Part shown: positions 8,643 through 16,732 of the stretch, piece after piece | Layout of the letters: each line of letters opens with the position of its first letter | How positions within the stretch are numbered: the stretch's first letter is position 1 | NCBI RefSeq assembly: GCF_000247605.1 | Contig: NC_016894.1 | Coordinates: 3,709,732 to 3,773,731, forward strand | Source: Acetobacterium woodii DSM 1030 | GTDB taxonomy: Bacteria > Bacillota > Clostridia > Eubacteriales > Eubacteriaceae | Direction of reading: 5' to 3' | Length of the DNA stretch: 64,000 nucleotides | The notes under the pieces: generated by a model | What the model was told of the DNA's origin: nothing | Seen by the model: the letters and a program-made list of their open reading frames with translations, nothing else | The model's database searches: none | Translations under genes and position numbers: made by a program

Positions 8643-8983
8643 TTATTTGTCAACTTTTAATCGCATAATCTCGTCATCATAGGAAGGAATCATCTCATTA
8701 CCGGGTGGAACGATTATAAAATTCTCTTCTCGCCAATTTCCATTAATGAGATCTTCCAAAAGCGAAGCCTTTCCCTTAATATTGCGGTATTCCCAGCCTT
8801 TTTTTCAGCTATTTTCCGCACCTTATTTTCGCAGAAATCTGCGGTTAAATCCGGCCATGATATTAAAGCCGCATATTTGTAATTATTTAGCATCTCAGCT
8901 TCTACTTCCAACAATTGTTCAACTCGTTTAGGATCTTTATACCTTTCCAGGTAAAAAACCAGATGGAGAGTTGTTATTCCCAT
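8643..8983 (-). pseudogene. DUF1638-like gene, N-truncated and frameshifted in an A7 run
   Basis: The frame opens at ATG 8983 overlapping the stop of the DUF3786 gene and runs through LERYKDPKRVEQLLEVEAEML and YAALISWPDLTADFCENKV, then leaves the family sequence at a 7-nt A run (T run at 8799-8805 on +). One more A restores a second open frame reading KGWEYRNIKGKASLLEDLI, then NWREENFIIVPPGNEMIPSY and a stop at 8643. The joined C-terminal part matches my memory of DUF1638, a family found near corrinoid methyltransferase genes. The N-terminal half of the domain is missing, so the gene looks doubly damaged, unless the A run is a sequencing error. Confidence 0.65.
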
Positions 8984-9606
8984 CCGTCCACGGTTCCATA
9001 TTCAGCTGTTTTAATCACTGCTCTGATGAGGCAGCCACAAAGAAATGCCAGACATTCAAAGTCCAGAAATTCCGGTGCACTTTCATCAAATAGGGTTTGA
9101 ATTTCAACCGGAAAATCCTCATCAGCTTCCCGATAGATAAACTTAACCGGTATTTTGGGCAGCACTTCCAACAGCCAGCTGCGACTATAGGAATCTCTGG
9201 AAAGCTCCGGTTTTCCGCCTAATTTTATAATGGTTTCGTCCAATTTATCTACGTCATTGCCAAAAGCTTTAATCAGCGGGGCATCCATCATGCTGGCTTT
9301 TCCGGTGTCGCCGCTTGAAAAAAGAGTGGTCATCCGAAAAAGAGGTTTGAACGAATAAACCGGATCGCCGCTACCCTGGGACAACACATAATGAATCAGG
9401 ATGGAGCGATTATTGATATTGACCGGTTTTCCATCAACCGGTATGACGCCGGTATTGGTAATACGATAATTACGTTTTAAAAAATTAATGGTTATCTGCC
9501 CATCCGAATCAATGGGCAGGTTAAAACGGGCGGCGCTTCCCGCCAGATTACACTCAGCCAGCTTGGGCAATAATGCTTCATAGATGATATCGTAAGAGTT
9601 CGACAT
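8974..9606 (-). CDS. DUF3786 family protein
   Basis: A soluble protein of about 210 residues from ATG 9606, which follows AGGAAA; an upstream in-frame extension to 9666 runs into the previous gene and lacks a site. The C-terminal part, IPVKFIYREADEDFPVEIQ followed by TLFDESAPEFLDFE, is typical of DUF3786, a family of unknown function common in anaerobes next to DUF2284 and corrinoid or Fe-S protein genes. Its N-terminus has Cys in KLAECNLAGSAARFNL. Third gene of a MarR-controlled operon, 10 bases after the DUF2284 gene. No function is assigned. Confidence 0.8.
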   Translation of the reverse strand: MSNSYDIIYEALLPKLAECNLAGSAARFNLPIDSDGQITINFLKRNYRITNTGVIPVDGKPVNINNRSILIHYVLSQGSGDPVYSFKPLFRMTTLFSSGDTGKASMMDAPLIKAFGNDVDKLDETIIKLGGKPELSRDSYSRSWLLEVLPKIPVKFIYREADEDFPVEIQTLFDESAPEFLDFECLAFLCGCLIRAVIKTAEYGTVDGWE

Positions 9607-9616
9607 TGAATATTTC

Positions 9617-10159
9617 CTATTCATTAAACAGCACCATACTGAAATAAGTGACCGTATTGGCACCATTATTGTAGCGGATATTTAACGCTGGAGCCATCTG
9701 CATCACCATAATCCCGTAGCCTTCGGTGGCCGGATACATCCGGTCGGGAAAACGGCAGGGCGCATCGGGGTAGGTGCATTTCTTACAGACGGTGCATCCT
9801 TCAGTCGATAGAATCAGGGCATCTTTGTCATAGCGACGAAAAACGGCAGCCACCTGATCAGTTAAAGCCTCATGCTCCAGTCTGGCCTGCATCCATCCTT
9901 TCATATCAAAACTGCTGGCTACTGCGGTGGCTGTGGTAAAAAGCATGGCCTGATCATATCCATAACATTTTTCCATACAGCTCTCCACACTGCCCACTGC
10001 CGGCGGGCAGGCCCAGGATTTATGATACATGCCGCAACTATTGCCTTCACAAAGATCCCGGACTTCTTTTGAAAAGATAATTTCACCGGGTTTTAAAAAA
10101 GCATATTCCAGGATCGGCAGTTGCGCCAGCTCTTTTTTAATTTCAGTCTGTTTATTCAT
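9617..10159 (-). CDS. DUF2284 predicted metal-binding protein
   Basis: A 180-residue protein with the DUF2284 cysteine pattern: CEGNSCGMYHKSWACPPAVG, then CMEKC, and a second group CTVCKKCTYPDAPCRFP. The nine or so cysteines suggest a metal or Fe-S site. DUF2284 proteins are frequent in acetogens and other anaerobes; no reaction is established to my knowledge. Its ATG overlaps the stop of the preceding QueG-like gene by 4 bases (ATGA), showing tight coupling. Confidence 0.85.
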   Translation of the reverse strand: MNKQTEIKKELAQLPILEYAFLKPGEIIFSKEVRDLCEGNSCGMYHKSWACPPAVGSVESCMEKCYGYDQAMLFTTATAVASSFDMKGWMQARLEHEALTDQVAAVFRRYDKDALILSTEGCTVCKKCTYPDAPCRFPDRMYPATEGYGIMVMQMAPALNIRYNNGANTVTYFSMVLFNE

Positions 10160-11028
10160 TGCCCTCTTCCTGCCTTTCTTTTATTTATTACTGCCATGGG
10201 GTTTAAAAATTCACAGGGAATATTGGTTTGACATAAACCACAACCTGATCCGGCTTCCGGATTGGCGCCAATTGCTTTTGCCCGAAACTTCGATTCTTCG
10301 CCATAACATCGTTGCCAGCAAACAATTTTATCGTGTCCCTTTTCCGTAATGGCTCCCACCGGACAACGCTTAAAGCAAGCTTTACAGATTCCTTTCGATA
10401 AAAAGAGACAGTTTGCGGTATGATCATCGGTTTCCCGTTTGTCCGGCTCAACCAAGGCGTCAGTAACAAGTAATGTTAAGCGGATTGCCATACCCTTCTC
10501 CGTAATAAAGCCATCATTAATGCTAAAGGTTCCCAGCCCTGCAGCAAAAGCGACGTGTCGCTGGGACCAGTTTGATAAGGGTCCACGATCATTTTTATAT
10601 TTTTTAAAAACTTTCAAACGCGCGGGATTGACTATTTTATAACCTCTATCATTTAAAAAGTGGCATAAATGATCACTTAACGCATCAATAAAACAATCAT
10701 CCCCAAAGGTTCGCAACAGGGTCCATTCATCAGACGCCCACTCCTTTTGACTGCCGTTACTCTGCCGAATTTTTTCTGAAATCGGCAAAACAATACAAAT
10801 CACCGTCTGGGCTCTGATTGCTGCGTCTGGATAGACAATGTCAAATACTTCCTGCGGGGTTAAATGTTCGGGTGCGATAATTTCTTTATACTGTCTAAAT
10901 AGCTCATCTGTTGCGGAAGCAAACTGAACCAGGGGTTCATCGAAAAAGGGTGCCTGGATTTCTTTTGAGAAATTGTTTTCATTTGCGCTAACAAACCGAA
11001 ATATTTCTGCTTTAATCATCTCTTTCAT
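10156..11028 (-). CDS. QueG-like Fe-S protein with two 4Fe-4S cluster motifs
   Basis: A 290-residue protein with the C-terminal layout of epoxyqueuosine reductase/reductive dehalogenase-type Fe-S proteins: RHVAFAAGLGTFSINDGFIT, then C-x7-CKACFKRCPVGAI and CWQRCYG followed later by CGLCQTNIPCEF. The first cluster motif is regular; the second is split across the CWQRC and CGLCQ segments as in QueG relatives. The N-terminal 130 residues lack a recognisable corrinoid-binding motif, so queuosine synthesis is not claimed; it may be a ferredoxin-like partner of the DUF2284 and DUF3786 proteins. First gene of the operon, with a MarR-type operator 27 bases upstream. Confidence 0.75.
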   Translation of the reverse strand: MKEMIKAEIFRFVSANENNFSKEIQAPFFDEPLVQFASATDELFRQYKEIIAPEHLTPQEVFDIVYPDAAIRAQTVICIVLPISEKIRQSNGSQKEWASDEWTLLRTFGDDCFIDALSDHLCHFLNDRGYKIVNPARLKVFKKYKNDRGPLSNWSQRHVAFAAGLGTFSINDGFITEKGMAIRLTLLVTDALVEPDKRETDDHTANCLFLSKGICKACFKRCPVGAITEKGHDKIVCWQRCYGEESKFRAKAIGANPEAGSGCGLCQTNIPCEFLNPMAVINKRKAGRGQ

Positions 11029-11054
11029 TTTACGCTCTTTCTCGCTTTCTTTTA

Positions 11055-11066
11055 GTGTATCTACAC
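11055..11066. promoter_or_regulatory. MarR operator copy in front of the Fe-S/DUF2284 operon
   Basis: GTGTATCTACAC, embedded in TTTAGTGTATCTACACG, differs by one base from the operator before marR at 11539-11550. It lies between the marR stop and the next gene, so the regulator can control the downstream genes separately. Confidence 0.7.
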
Positions 11067-11082
11067 GATATCGATAAAAAAA

Positions 11083-11520
11083 TTAAGGTTCTAACACCTC
11101 AATTTTTAATAACAGGGCTTGAAGGATTTTCGTATCTTCCGATCCCAACTGTGCTTCAATCCGTTTCTGAGCCTCTTGCCAATAAACATGAGCCTGTTCA
11201 AGTTTTTCTTTGCCGGCAACCGTTAAACAGAGCTGTCGGTTTCGTGTTCCTGCTTTAGCAATATCATGAATCAACCCCTGCTGTTCAAGGGGTTTTAAAT
11301 TGCGGACCAAAGTGGTCCGATCCAACCGGATTTCAGCGGCCAACTCGCTGACACTCACTGGTGCCATGGCATGGATGTGCTTTAGAATTGAAAACTGACT
11401 GACACTGAGCTGGCAGGGGGCCAGATACTGGTCATAAATTTCAGTTATCGCCAGAGAGGCCCGCCGCAAATTAAGACAATTGCATACTGACGATTTTTTG
11501 TTTTGATTTTCTGTCTTCAT
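11083..11520 (-). CDS. MarR family transcriptional regulator
   Basis: A 145-residue MarR protein with the winged helix-turn-helix SVSQFSILKHIHAM, VSVSELAAEIRLDRTTLVRN and wing GTRNRQLCLTVAGKEKLEQA. It has CxC near the N-terminus (VCNC, residues 12-15) and Cys 36 in LAPCQLS, which could make it thiol- or metal-sensitive; that is inference. Its ATG follows AGGTGATCAC. It heads an operon of Fe-S and DUF2284/DUF3786 genes, with near-identical palindromes before itself and before the next gene. Confidence 0.9.
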   Translation of the reverse strand: MKTENQNKKSSVCNCLNLRRASLAITEIYDQYLAPCQLSVSQFSILKHIHAMAPVSVSELAAEIRLDRTTLVRNLKPLEQQGLIHDIAKAGTRNRQLCLTVAGKEKLEQAHVYWQEAQKRIEAQLGSEDTKILQALLLKIEVLEP

Positions 11521-11538
11521 GTGATCACCTACATTTTA

Positions 11539-11550
11539 GTGTATATACAC
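11539..11550. promoter_or_regulatory. MarR operator, perfect 12-bp palindrome
   Basis: GTGTATATACAC lies 19 bases before the marR start. The flanks also match the second copy (TTTA on one side, G on the other), giving 16 of 17 identical bases. Autoregulation is inferred. Confidence 0.75.
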
Positions 11551-11706
11551 GTTTATTATATCGAGCTGCGGGACTTTTGTAAAGTTTATTTAATAATAAT
11601 CCTAATGAAACGCCTTATCCCTGATAATATTAACGCAATTGATAGATGCTACTCGAATCATCATTGATCAAAAATATTCTCCTGTTTTGATCTTATCTTT
11701 AATCAT

Positions 11707-11750
11707 AAAAAAGCAGCCCCAACTGATTGTGATTATACCCCAATCAGTTG
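11707..11750 (-). terminator. terminator of the enoate-reductase-like gene
   Basis: Perfect 10-bp arms CAACTGATTG/CAATCAGTTG; on the minus strand the hairpin is followed by GGGGCTGC and a T6 run. It lies about 115 bases beyond the stop of the flavoenzyme. Confidence 0.7.
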
Positions 11751-11869
11751 AAACTGCGTTTATCTGACTACCAATAAATGTTAACTAAACATCCGTCTAT
11801 TTTGCCGGCTCGCCCGCTTCTAAAGTGGTGCTTGCGGCCTTTTTAATCGCTCCAATAAATAACATCACC

Positions 11870-13861
11870 TTACAGATGAACCGCTATTTTAAAGGCACTA
11901 TTGACCGCTTCGGCAATATTACCAACTTCAATCGCATCTCCTACTACAAAAACTTCAGTCGGAGGTGCACTCTGACGCAGTTCATCAACCAACTGATGCC
12001 GTGGCACCATTCCCACCGCCAGTAACACCGTATCCGCAGCCAGGGTATGCTCGGTTCCCGTGGTTAATTCTTCATAATAAACAGCCTGTGCATCAATGGA
12101 CTTGAGTTTAGCGCTGGTGATTACCGGAATCTTTAGTGCTTCCACCTTTTCTAATAGATCCTGCATTGTACCACTGGCGGTCATAAAGAGGTTCGACAGA
12201 TCGGGCGCCATTTCAAGCACTGTTACCTGTTTTCCTTTTTCAGTCAGTTCAATCGCCGATTCAATCCCAATCGCGCCACCACCAACAATGACGACCTGTT
12301 CCCCAACGGCAACACGTCCCATCTCACCATCTGGCGCCCAATGAACATGCGGTAAATCCGCTCCGGGTAAATTGGGAATCAGCGGATCGGCTCCGACCGC
12401 CAAAATCAGGGCATCAAATTGCTCAGCACCCAGCATTTCTGCCGTTACTTCGGTATTTAATTGAATTGTTCCCGCTGATTTTTCAGCTTGACGAATCAGA
12501 TAATCGCGATAATCCTGCATGTCAATCTTAAATTTTGGTGAAGCTGCCGTGATCACATTTCCACCCAATTGATCTGCTTTTTCGTAAAGAACAACCTCGT
12601 GTCCCCGTTCACAAAGCGTCAATAACGCCTGAATGCCGGCTGGACCGCCGCCAACGACGCCAACCTTCCTTTTTAGCTCCGCTTTGGGAATCTTACCGTA
12701 GGGAAATTCATCAATATTCGCACAAAGCGGGTTAACTGCACAGCCGATTACTCGGGGCATGATTAGTCGCTTACCGCAATACTGACAACGTATACATGGA
12801 CGGTGATCTTCTTCTTGGCCCAGCGCATATTTTCGCGGCATTGCCGGATCAGCAATCAGCGGGCGACACATCGCAACAAAATCTGCTTTGCCAGAAGCAA
12901 TAATTTCTTCTGCATCTTTGATATTCATAATCGAACCAACGGTCGCAATCAGTAAATCCGGGAAACGTTTTTTAATATCCGCAGCAAAATGAACATTATA
13001 CATCCGATCCATCATCGAATTTTGCCACCAGTAACGCATGTATGCAAAATCACCGTGAATGCCTGCGGAAACATGAAGAATATCAATTTTATCTTTAATC
13101 AATTCAATAAACTGAAGGGTTTCTTCAAAATGCATGCCGTCAGGGTGAATTTCATCTGCTGAAATCCGAAACTCGATAACAAAATTTTCGCCAACTTTTG
13201 CTCGCACGGCATCCAACACTTCGATGCAGAACCGTGCCCGATTTTCGAGGGAACCGCCATATTCATCGGTGCGTTTGTTAAAAAGTGTGCTGGCAAACTG
13301 GGAGATCAAGTTCCCATGTCCGCCGTGAATCATACACACTTTCATACCGGCTTTCTGACAACGGTAAGCCGCCATTGCATATTTGTCAACCGTTTCTTTG
13401 ATTTTTGCATGACTCATTTCCATAGTGGGAATCGGTTCTCGTCCACTGGCCTTGGCTCGTTCCATTTCCGCCGGAGTGATGATGGCAGAAGCTGAAATAG
13501 CCGGATGTCCAATTCTCAGTGGATCAGAATCCATGCCACAATGATTGATTTCAAGCGACGCCTGACAACCAAAACTTTCACACATTTCGGCAAATTGAGA
13601 AAGCGGAAGAATACATCCGTCGGTCCCTAAATCTAACTGCCGTTCTTCATCACTGGATTCGGCCCGATCAATGACCGAATTGCCAACATGAATCATGGCT
13701 GTTCCACCTTCAGCGATGGGTTTGAACCAGTCAATAAATTCCCGGGAAACCCGGCCATCCCGGTCAGCACGGTTTGGTGATGGTGGTGCCATCTCGATAC
13801 GATTTTTAAAATCAACACCACGGATGCGAATGGACTCAAAAACATGGGGATAGTTATTCAT
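11870..13861 (-). CDS. NADH:flavin oxidoreductase, 2-enoate/2,4-dienoyl-CoA reductase family
   Basis: A 663-residue protein of the FMN + 4Fe-4S + FAD family that includes 2-enoate reductase, 2,4-dienoyl-CoA reductase and bile-acid BaiCD/BaiH. Residues 1-350 are the old-yellow-enzyme barrel (RIEMAPPSPNRADRDG, EYGGSLENRARF, FVAMCRPLIADP). Cys 356, 359, 362 and 374 (CIRCQYC...CAVNP) are cluster ligands; the CxxCxxC spacing is one residue shorter than usual. Then come two dinucleotide-binding folds, VGVVGGGPAGIQA and VVIVGGGAIGIESA. It likely reduces an activated C=C bond with NAD(P)H; the substrate is unknown. It stands alone with its own promoter. Confidence 0.9.
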   Translation of the reverse strand: MNNYPHVFESIRIRGVDFKNRIEMAPPSPNRADRDGRVSREFIDWFKPIAEGGTAMIHVGNSVIDRAESSDEERQLDLGTDGCILPLSQFAEMCESFGCQASLEINHCGMDSDPLRIGHPAISASAIITPAEMERAKASGREPIPTMEMSHAKIKETVDKYAMAAYRCQKAGMKVCMIHGGHGNLISQFASTLFNKRTDEYGGSLENRARFCIEVLDAVRAKVGENFVIEFRISADEIHPDGMHFEETLQFIELIKDKIDILHVSAGIHGDFAYMRYWWQNSMMDRMYNVHFAADIKKRFPDLLIATVGSIMNIKDAEEIIASGKADFVAMCRPLIADPAMPRKYALGQEEDHRPCIRCQYCGKRLIMPRVIGCAVNPLCANIDEFPYGKIPKAELKRKVGVVGGGPAGIQALLTLCERGHEVVLYEKADQLGGNVITAASPKFKIDMQDYRDYLIRQAEKSAGTIQLNTEVTAEMLGAEQFDALILAVGADPLIPNLPGADLPHVHWAPDGEMGRVAVGEQVVIVGGGAIGIESAIELTEKGKQVTVLEMAPDLSNLFMTASGTMQDLLEKVEALKIPVITSAKLKSIDAQAVYYEELTTGTEHTLAADTVLLAVGMVPRHQLVDELRQSAPPTEVFVVGDAIEVGNIAEAVNSAFKIAVHL

Positions 13862-13871
13862 AGTTTATATC

Positions 13872-13931
13872 CTTTCGTTATTTAATTTAATTTACGAAAG
13901 TAAGTATACCATGAAAACAAAAAAACCGCAA
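13872..13931 (-). promoter_or_regulatory. promoter of the enoate-reductase-like gene, with inverted repeat
   Basis: On the minus strand TTGCGG (13926-13931), 17-bp spacer and TATACT (13903-13908). Just downstream, CTTTCGT and ACGAAAG (13872-13900) form a 7-bp inverted repeat whose distal arm includes part of the GAAAGGA ribosome site. It could be an operator or a leader hairpin; the start site would fall inside the first arm, which favours an operator. Confidence 0.6.
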
Positions 13932-14078
13932 GAATAATATTAATCGCAATTAACATTAAGAAACAATTGCGTCATCACTTCCCGATAAAAAAACTATTTC
14001 ATTAACAATTAAACATCAGTTGGATTTAATTTTAACCGCATTCATTTATCCCGTCAAAGCCATCTTGCCAACAGTTGA

Positions 14079-15152
14079 TTATCCCATCAGCCCTTCCACT
14101 TGTTTTTTTTCATCAAACAATGTACAACCACCATGATTTCCGGCCTTAGCAGCAATCTCCCGAAGATCGGCAAAATATTGAGACCGAAGTACCGATTCCA
14201 GCGAATCACTTTTTAGATTTTGTTTCGCATAAGGTGAAAATGGACAAGGTTCGGCATCACCATGAGGATTGATATGGAAAAAGCCGCGCCCGGAGGCTAA
14301 ACATCCACCCATTTCCTCTTCATCACCGGGGAATGAAAGAATCACCATCCGCCGAAAGGATTTTCTGAGTTCAAGACAAATTGCCTGCAGTTTTTTAATC
14401 TCCTTTTCATCCAGAACAAGATATTCGGTTCCCGCTTCTGCCGGGACGTATTCCACATATAAGCTCACCCCACAACCTTTTTTCTCCAATGCTTTCAAAA
14501 AAGCGGATTCGGTAACCAGTTCAATATTTTCTTTGGTCACCGTAATCGATGCACCAAACAGAATATGGTGTTTTTTTAATGTCGCCATCGCCGACTCAAT
14601 CTGGGCATAGGTTCCCGCCCCGCGACGTGAATCGGTCTCTGTCGCTTTCCCTTCAATACTAAATATCGGAATAATATTTCGGTGCCGATCCAATAATTCC
14701 ATGACGCTCTCATCCATCATCGTCCCATTGGTAAACACCGGAAAAATCAGGTTGGGGTATTCTCCGGCAAGTGTTAAGATATCCCGGCGTAAAAAAGGCT
14801 CTCCACCGGCCAATAAAATAAACGCGATCCCCAGCTCTGAAGCCTGATCAAACACCGTTCGCCATTGATTGGAATCCATATCCGTTTGATTCGATGTGTT
14901 GCCACAGCCCCCACCGGCCCGAGCATAACATCCGGCACAATGCAGATTACACTGAGATGCAATGCTGGCAATCAGAAATGGTGGTACATGCAGGCCTTTT
15001 AACTCCTGCTGTTTCCTGATCGCCGTACTTTTTTTCATTTCAGGTACGGTCCGCATCAAAAATCCCCGGCCTTTTGCGTTATTCATATAGAATCGACCAG
15101 CCGTTTTGATAATTTTTTTAATCTCATGATCCATCATTATATTTAAATCCAT
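14079..15152 (-). CDS. radical SAM protein
   Basis: A 357-residue radical SAM enzyme. Cys 68, 72 and 75 in CNLHCAGCYARAGGG are the CxxxCxxC ligands of the SAM-cleaving 4Fe-4S cluster, followed by ILLAGGEPFLRRD and FTNGTMMDESV. The C-terminal part has GGCLASGRGFFHINPHGD, AEPCPFSPY and GGCTLF, giving extra Cys that suggest a partial SPASM-like auxiliary cluster region. The substrate is not evident; there is no precursor peptide gene beside it. Its ATG overlaps the stop of the upstream tetR by one base, so it depends on the palindromic promoter at 15821-15871. Confidence 0.88.
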   Translation of the reverse strand: MDLNIMMDHEIKKIIKTAGRFYMNNAKGRGFLMRTVPEMKKSTAIRKQQELKGLHVPPFLIASIASQCNLHCAGCYARAGGGCGNTSNQTDMDSNQWRTVFDQASELGIAFILLAGGEPFLRRDILTLAGEYPNLIFPVFTNGTMMDESVMELLDRHRNIIPIFSIEGKATETDSRRGAGTYAQIESAMATLKKHHILFGASITVTKENIELVTESAFLKALEKKGCGVSLYVEYVPAEAGTEYLVLDEKEIKKLQAICLELRKSFRRMVILSFPGDEEEMGGCLASGRGFFHINPHGDAEPCPFSPYAKQNLKSDSLESVLRSQYFADLREIAAKAGNHGGCTLFDEKKQVEGLMG

Positions 15153-15786
15153 CAGTCTTCCTCTTTTCTGATTTGATAAATTGACGCAAATTGTTCGATA
15201 TGTGCCATCAAAATTTCCAGTGCTTCCGCTTCTTTTTCCGGCATATTGTCATATTGACATAAAAGGGTATAAAAAGGACCATAAAACTGTAAAGCAATGA
15301 TATGGGGCGGACCTTCTTTAAAATATCCTTGCCTGATCATCTCCCGAAACAAAGCAGTCTGAAACTGTATTGCATCATTAAAAAACCAGCTATTTAAGGT
15401 CTTCGCTGCATCATCATTTTTATACTGTTCAATGGTTAACATCTTGCGAAATCTGGATGCCTCGGGATCTTTTAAAAAAATAAAAAAACCGCTTCACAGG
15501 CCTTTTTAAGCCAGGCCAGATCATTCCGGCCGTATTCTCGTGCAACACTTTCTATTTCTCCCTGGGGCAACCGGTAAAAAGCCACGGTCGCTTCAAATTT
15601 CTCATTCATCCGCGTCAGCAAGGTATCGTAAATTGCTTGCTTGTTTGGAAAATGTTTATAAAGTGAACTGTCTTTAATTCCCACCAAATTGGCAATCTCC
15701 TTAACCGTTACACTTTGATATCCTTTGATTGAAAATAAATCCAGTGCTTTTTCCAAAATTATTTCTCTGGTATTCCGTTTTATCAT
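15152..15786 (-). pseudogene. TetR family regulator broken by a one-base shift in an A7 run
   Basis: Two consecutive frames belong to one TetR protein. From ATG 15786 comes the HTH domain (ALDLFSIKGYQSVTVKEIAN, DSSLYKHFPNKQAIYD) and half of the ligand domain, ending in AVFLFF and a stop. The second frame continues with a typical TetR tail (TLNSWFFNDAIQFQTALF, PPHIIALQFYGPFY) to 15152. The break lies in two A7 runs (15474-15480 and 15482-15488 on +); one additional base gives AVFLFFLKDPEASRFRKMLT without interruption, total about 211 residues, normal for TetR. Either the repressor is dead, expressed by slippage, or the base is a sequencing error. It precedes and overlaps the radical SAM gene. 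Confidence 0.8.
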
Positions 15787-15820
15787 TAAATCTCCTTAAC
15801 CCTTCACTTGTAAAAAACAG

Positions 15821-15871
15821 CAGGCTAGTAGTCACTAGCTATAGTATAGCTAGTGACTACTAGCCTGTCAA
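15821..15871 (-). promoter_or_regulatory. consensus sigma-A promoter inside a 47-bp perfect palindrome
   Basis: Positions 15821-15867 form a perfect inverted repeat with 23-bp arms around one central base (15844); each arm includes CTAGTAGTCACTAGC. On the minus strand the same DNA holds -35 TTGACA (15866-15871), a 17-bp spacer and -10 TATACT (15843-15848). It lies 35 bases upstream of the tetR start. A TetR dimer pair here would block polymerase completely. Confidence 0.85.
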
Positions 15872-16014
15872 GTTTTTTATTTCCCAATACCATAAATATG
15901 ATCCATTGTTACAGCATAAAAAATATGAGATAATAAACTTGATGTACAAACATTTGCAACAAAAATGGTTGTCGAACAAATAAATGGTGATATTAAACGA
16001 ATTAAGGTGATCAA

Positions 16015-16719
16015 ATGAAGATAGCAATTTGTGATGATGAGATAAATTTTCAAAAAATTTTACGCAAACAACTAGAAAAATATTATGGTGCATTAGAGGT
16101 CGAAATAGAAGTATTTATATCTGGAAAAGATTTTTTGGAACGATTCGAGAACTGTTCCTTAGCGTTTCAAATGATTTTTATGGATATTGAAATGCCCGAG
16201 TTAGATGGCCTTGAAACCGCCAAACGAATCAGAAAAATCAATCAATCCATTCCCATTATTTTTTTGACAAGTCATACCGAACTGGCCATGGAAGGTTATG
16301 AAGTCGCTGCCTTTCGTTTTCTTGATAAGCCATTACGGATAGAAAAATTAATAACTACCCTGCAAGCCTTTGATAACTTAAAGTTGTTGGACAATAAAAT
16401 TGAATTTCAGGATGGCGATAAAAAATTACTAGTAAACTGGTCGGAAATCCAGTATATCCAAAGTGAAAATGTATACGTTAATATATATCTGGAACATACC
16501 AATTATTTAATTCGAAAAAAATTATACGACATGGAAAAACAAATGCCCAAACAGCTATTTTATCGGCCACATCGAAGTTATCTAATCAATCTGAGATTTG
16601 TCAAATCTTTTAACGGAAAACAAATTATAATGAAAAACGGAACTGAGATCCCTCTCAGTAGAGGCAAAAGGAATGAATTTAAACTATTAATGATGAAATA
16701 TTTACGTATCCTAGGATGA
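16015..16719 (+). CDS. LytTR response regulator (AgrA/VirR-like)
   Basis: A 234-residue regulator: receiver domain 1-120 with acidic D7/D8, phosphoacceptor D57 in IFMDIEMPELDG and K105 in FLDKP, then a LytTR DNA-binding domain (about 130-234) with QYIQSENVYVNIY and FYRPHRSYLINLRFVKSFNG. LytTR regulators usually bind direct repeats and are paired with GHKL kinases that sense peptides. Its ATG follows AAGGTGATCAA. The kinase follows after 13 bases. Confidence 0.92.
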   Translation: MKIAICDDEINFQKILRKQLEKYYGALEVEIEVFISGKDFLERFENCSLAFQMIFMDIEMPELDGLETAKRIRKINQSIPIIFLTSHTELAMEGYEVAAFRFLDKPLRIEKLITTLQAFDNLKLLDNKIEFQDGDKKLLVNWSEIQYIQSENVYVNIYLEHTNYLIRKKLYDMEKQMPKQLFYRPHRSYLINLRFVKSFNGKQIIMKNGTEIPLSRGKRNEFKLLMMKYLRILG

Positions 16720-16732
16720 GACAGGTGAAGTC

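Noticed and set aside
10156-11028. Assignment as queG (epoxyqueuosine reductase)
   Set aside because: The cluster motifs fit but the N-terminal catalytic/corrinoid part is not recognisable and no queuosine genes are near.
15860-16093. 77-codon frame on the minus strand before the LytTR regulator
   Set aside because: It overlaps the palindromic promoter and the start of the LytTR gene, is Phe/His-rich low-complexity and has no ribosome site.
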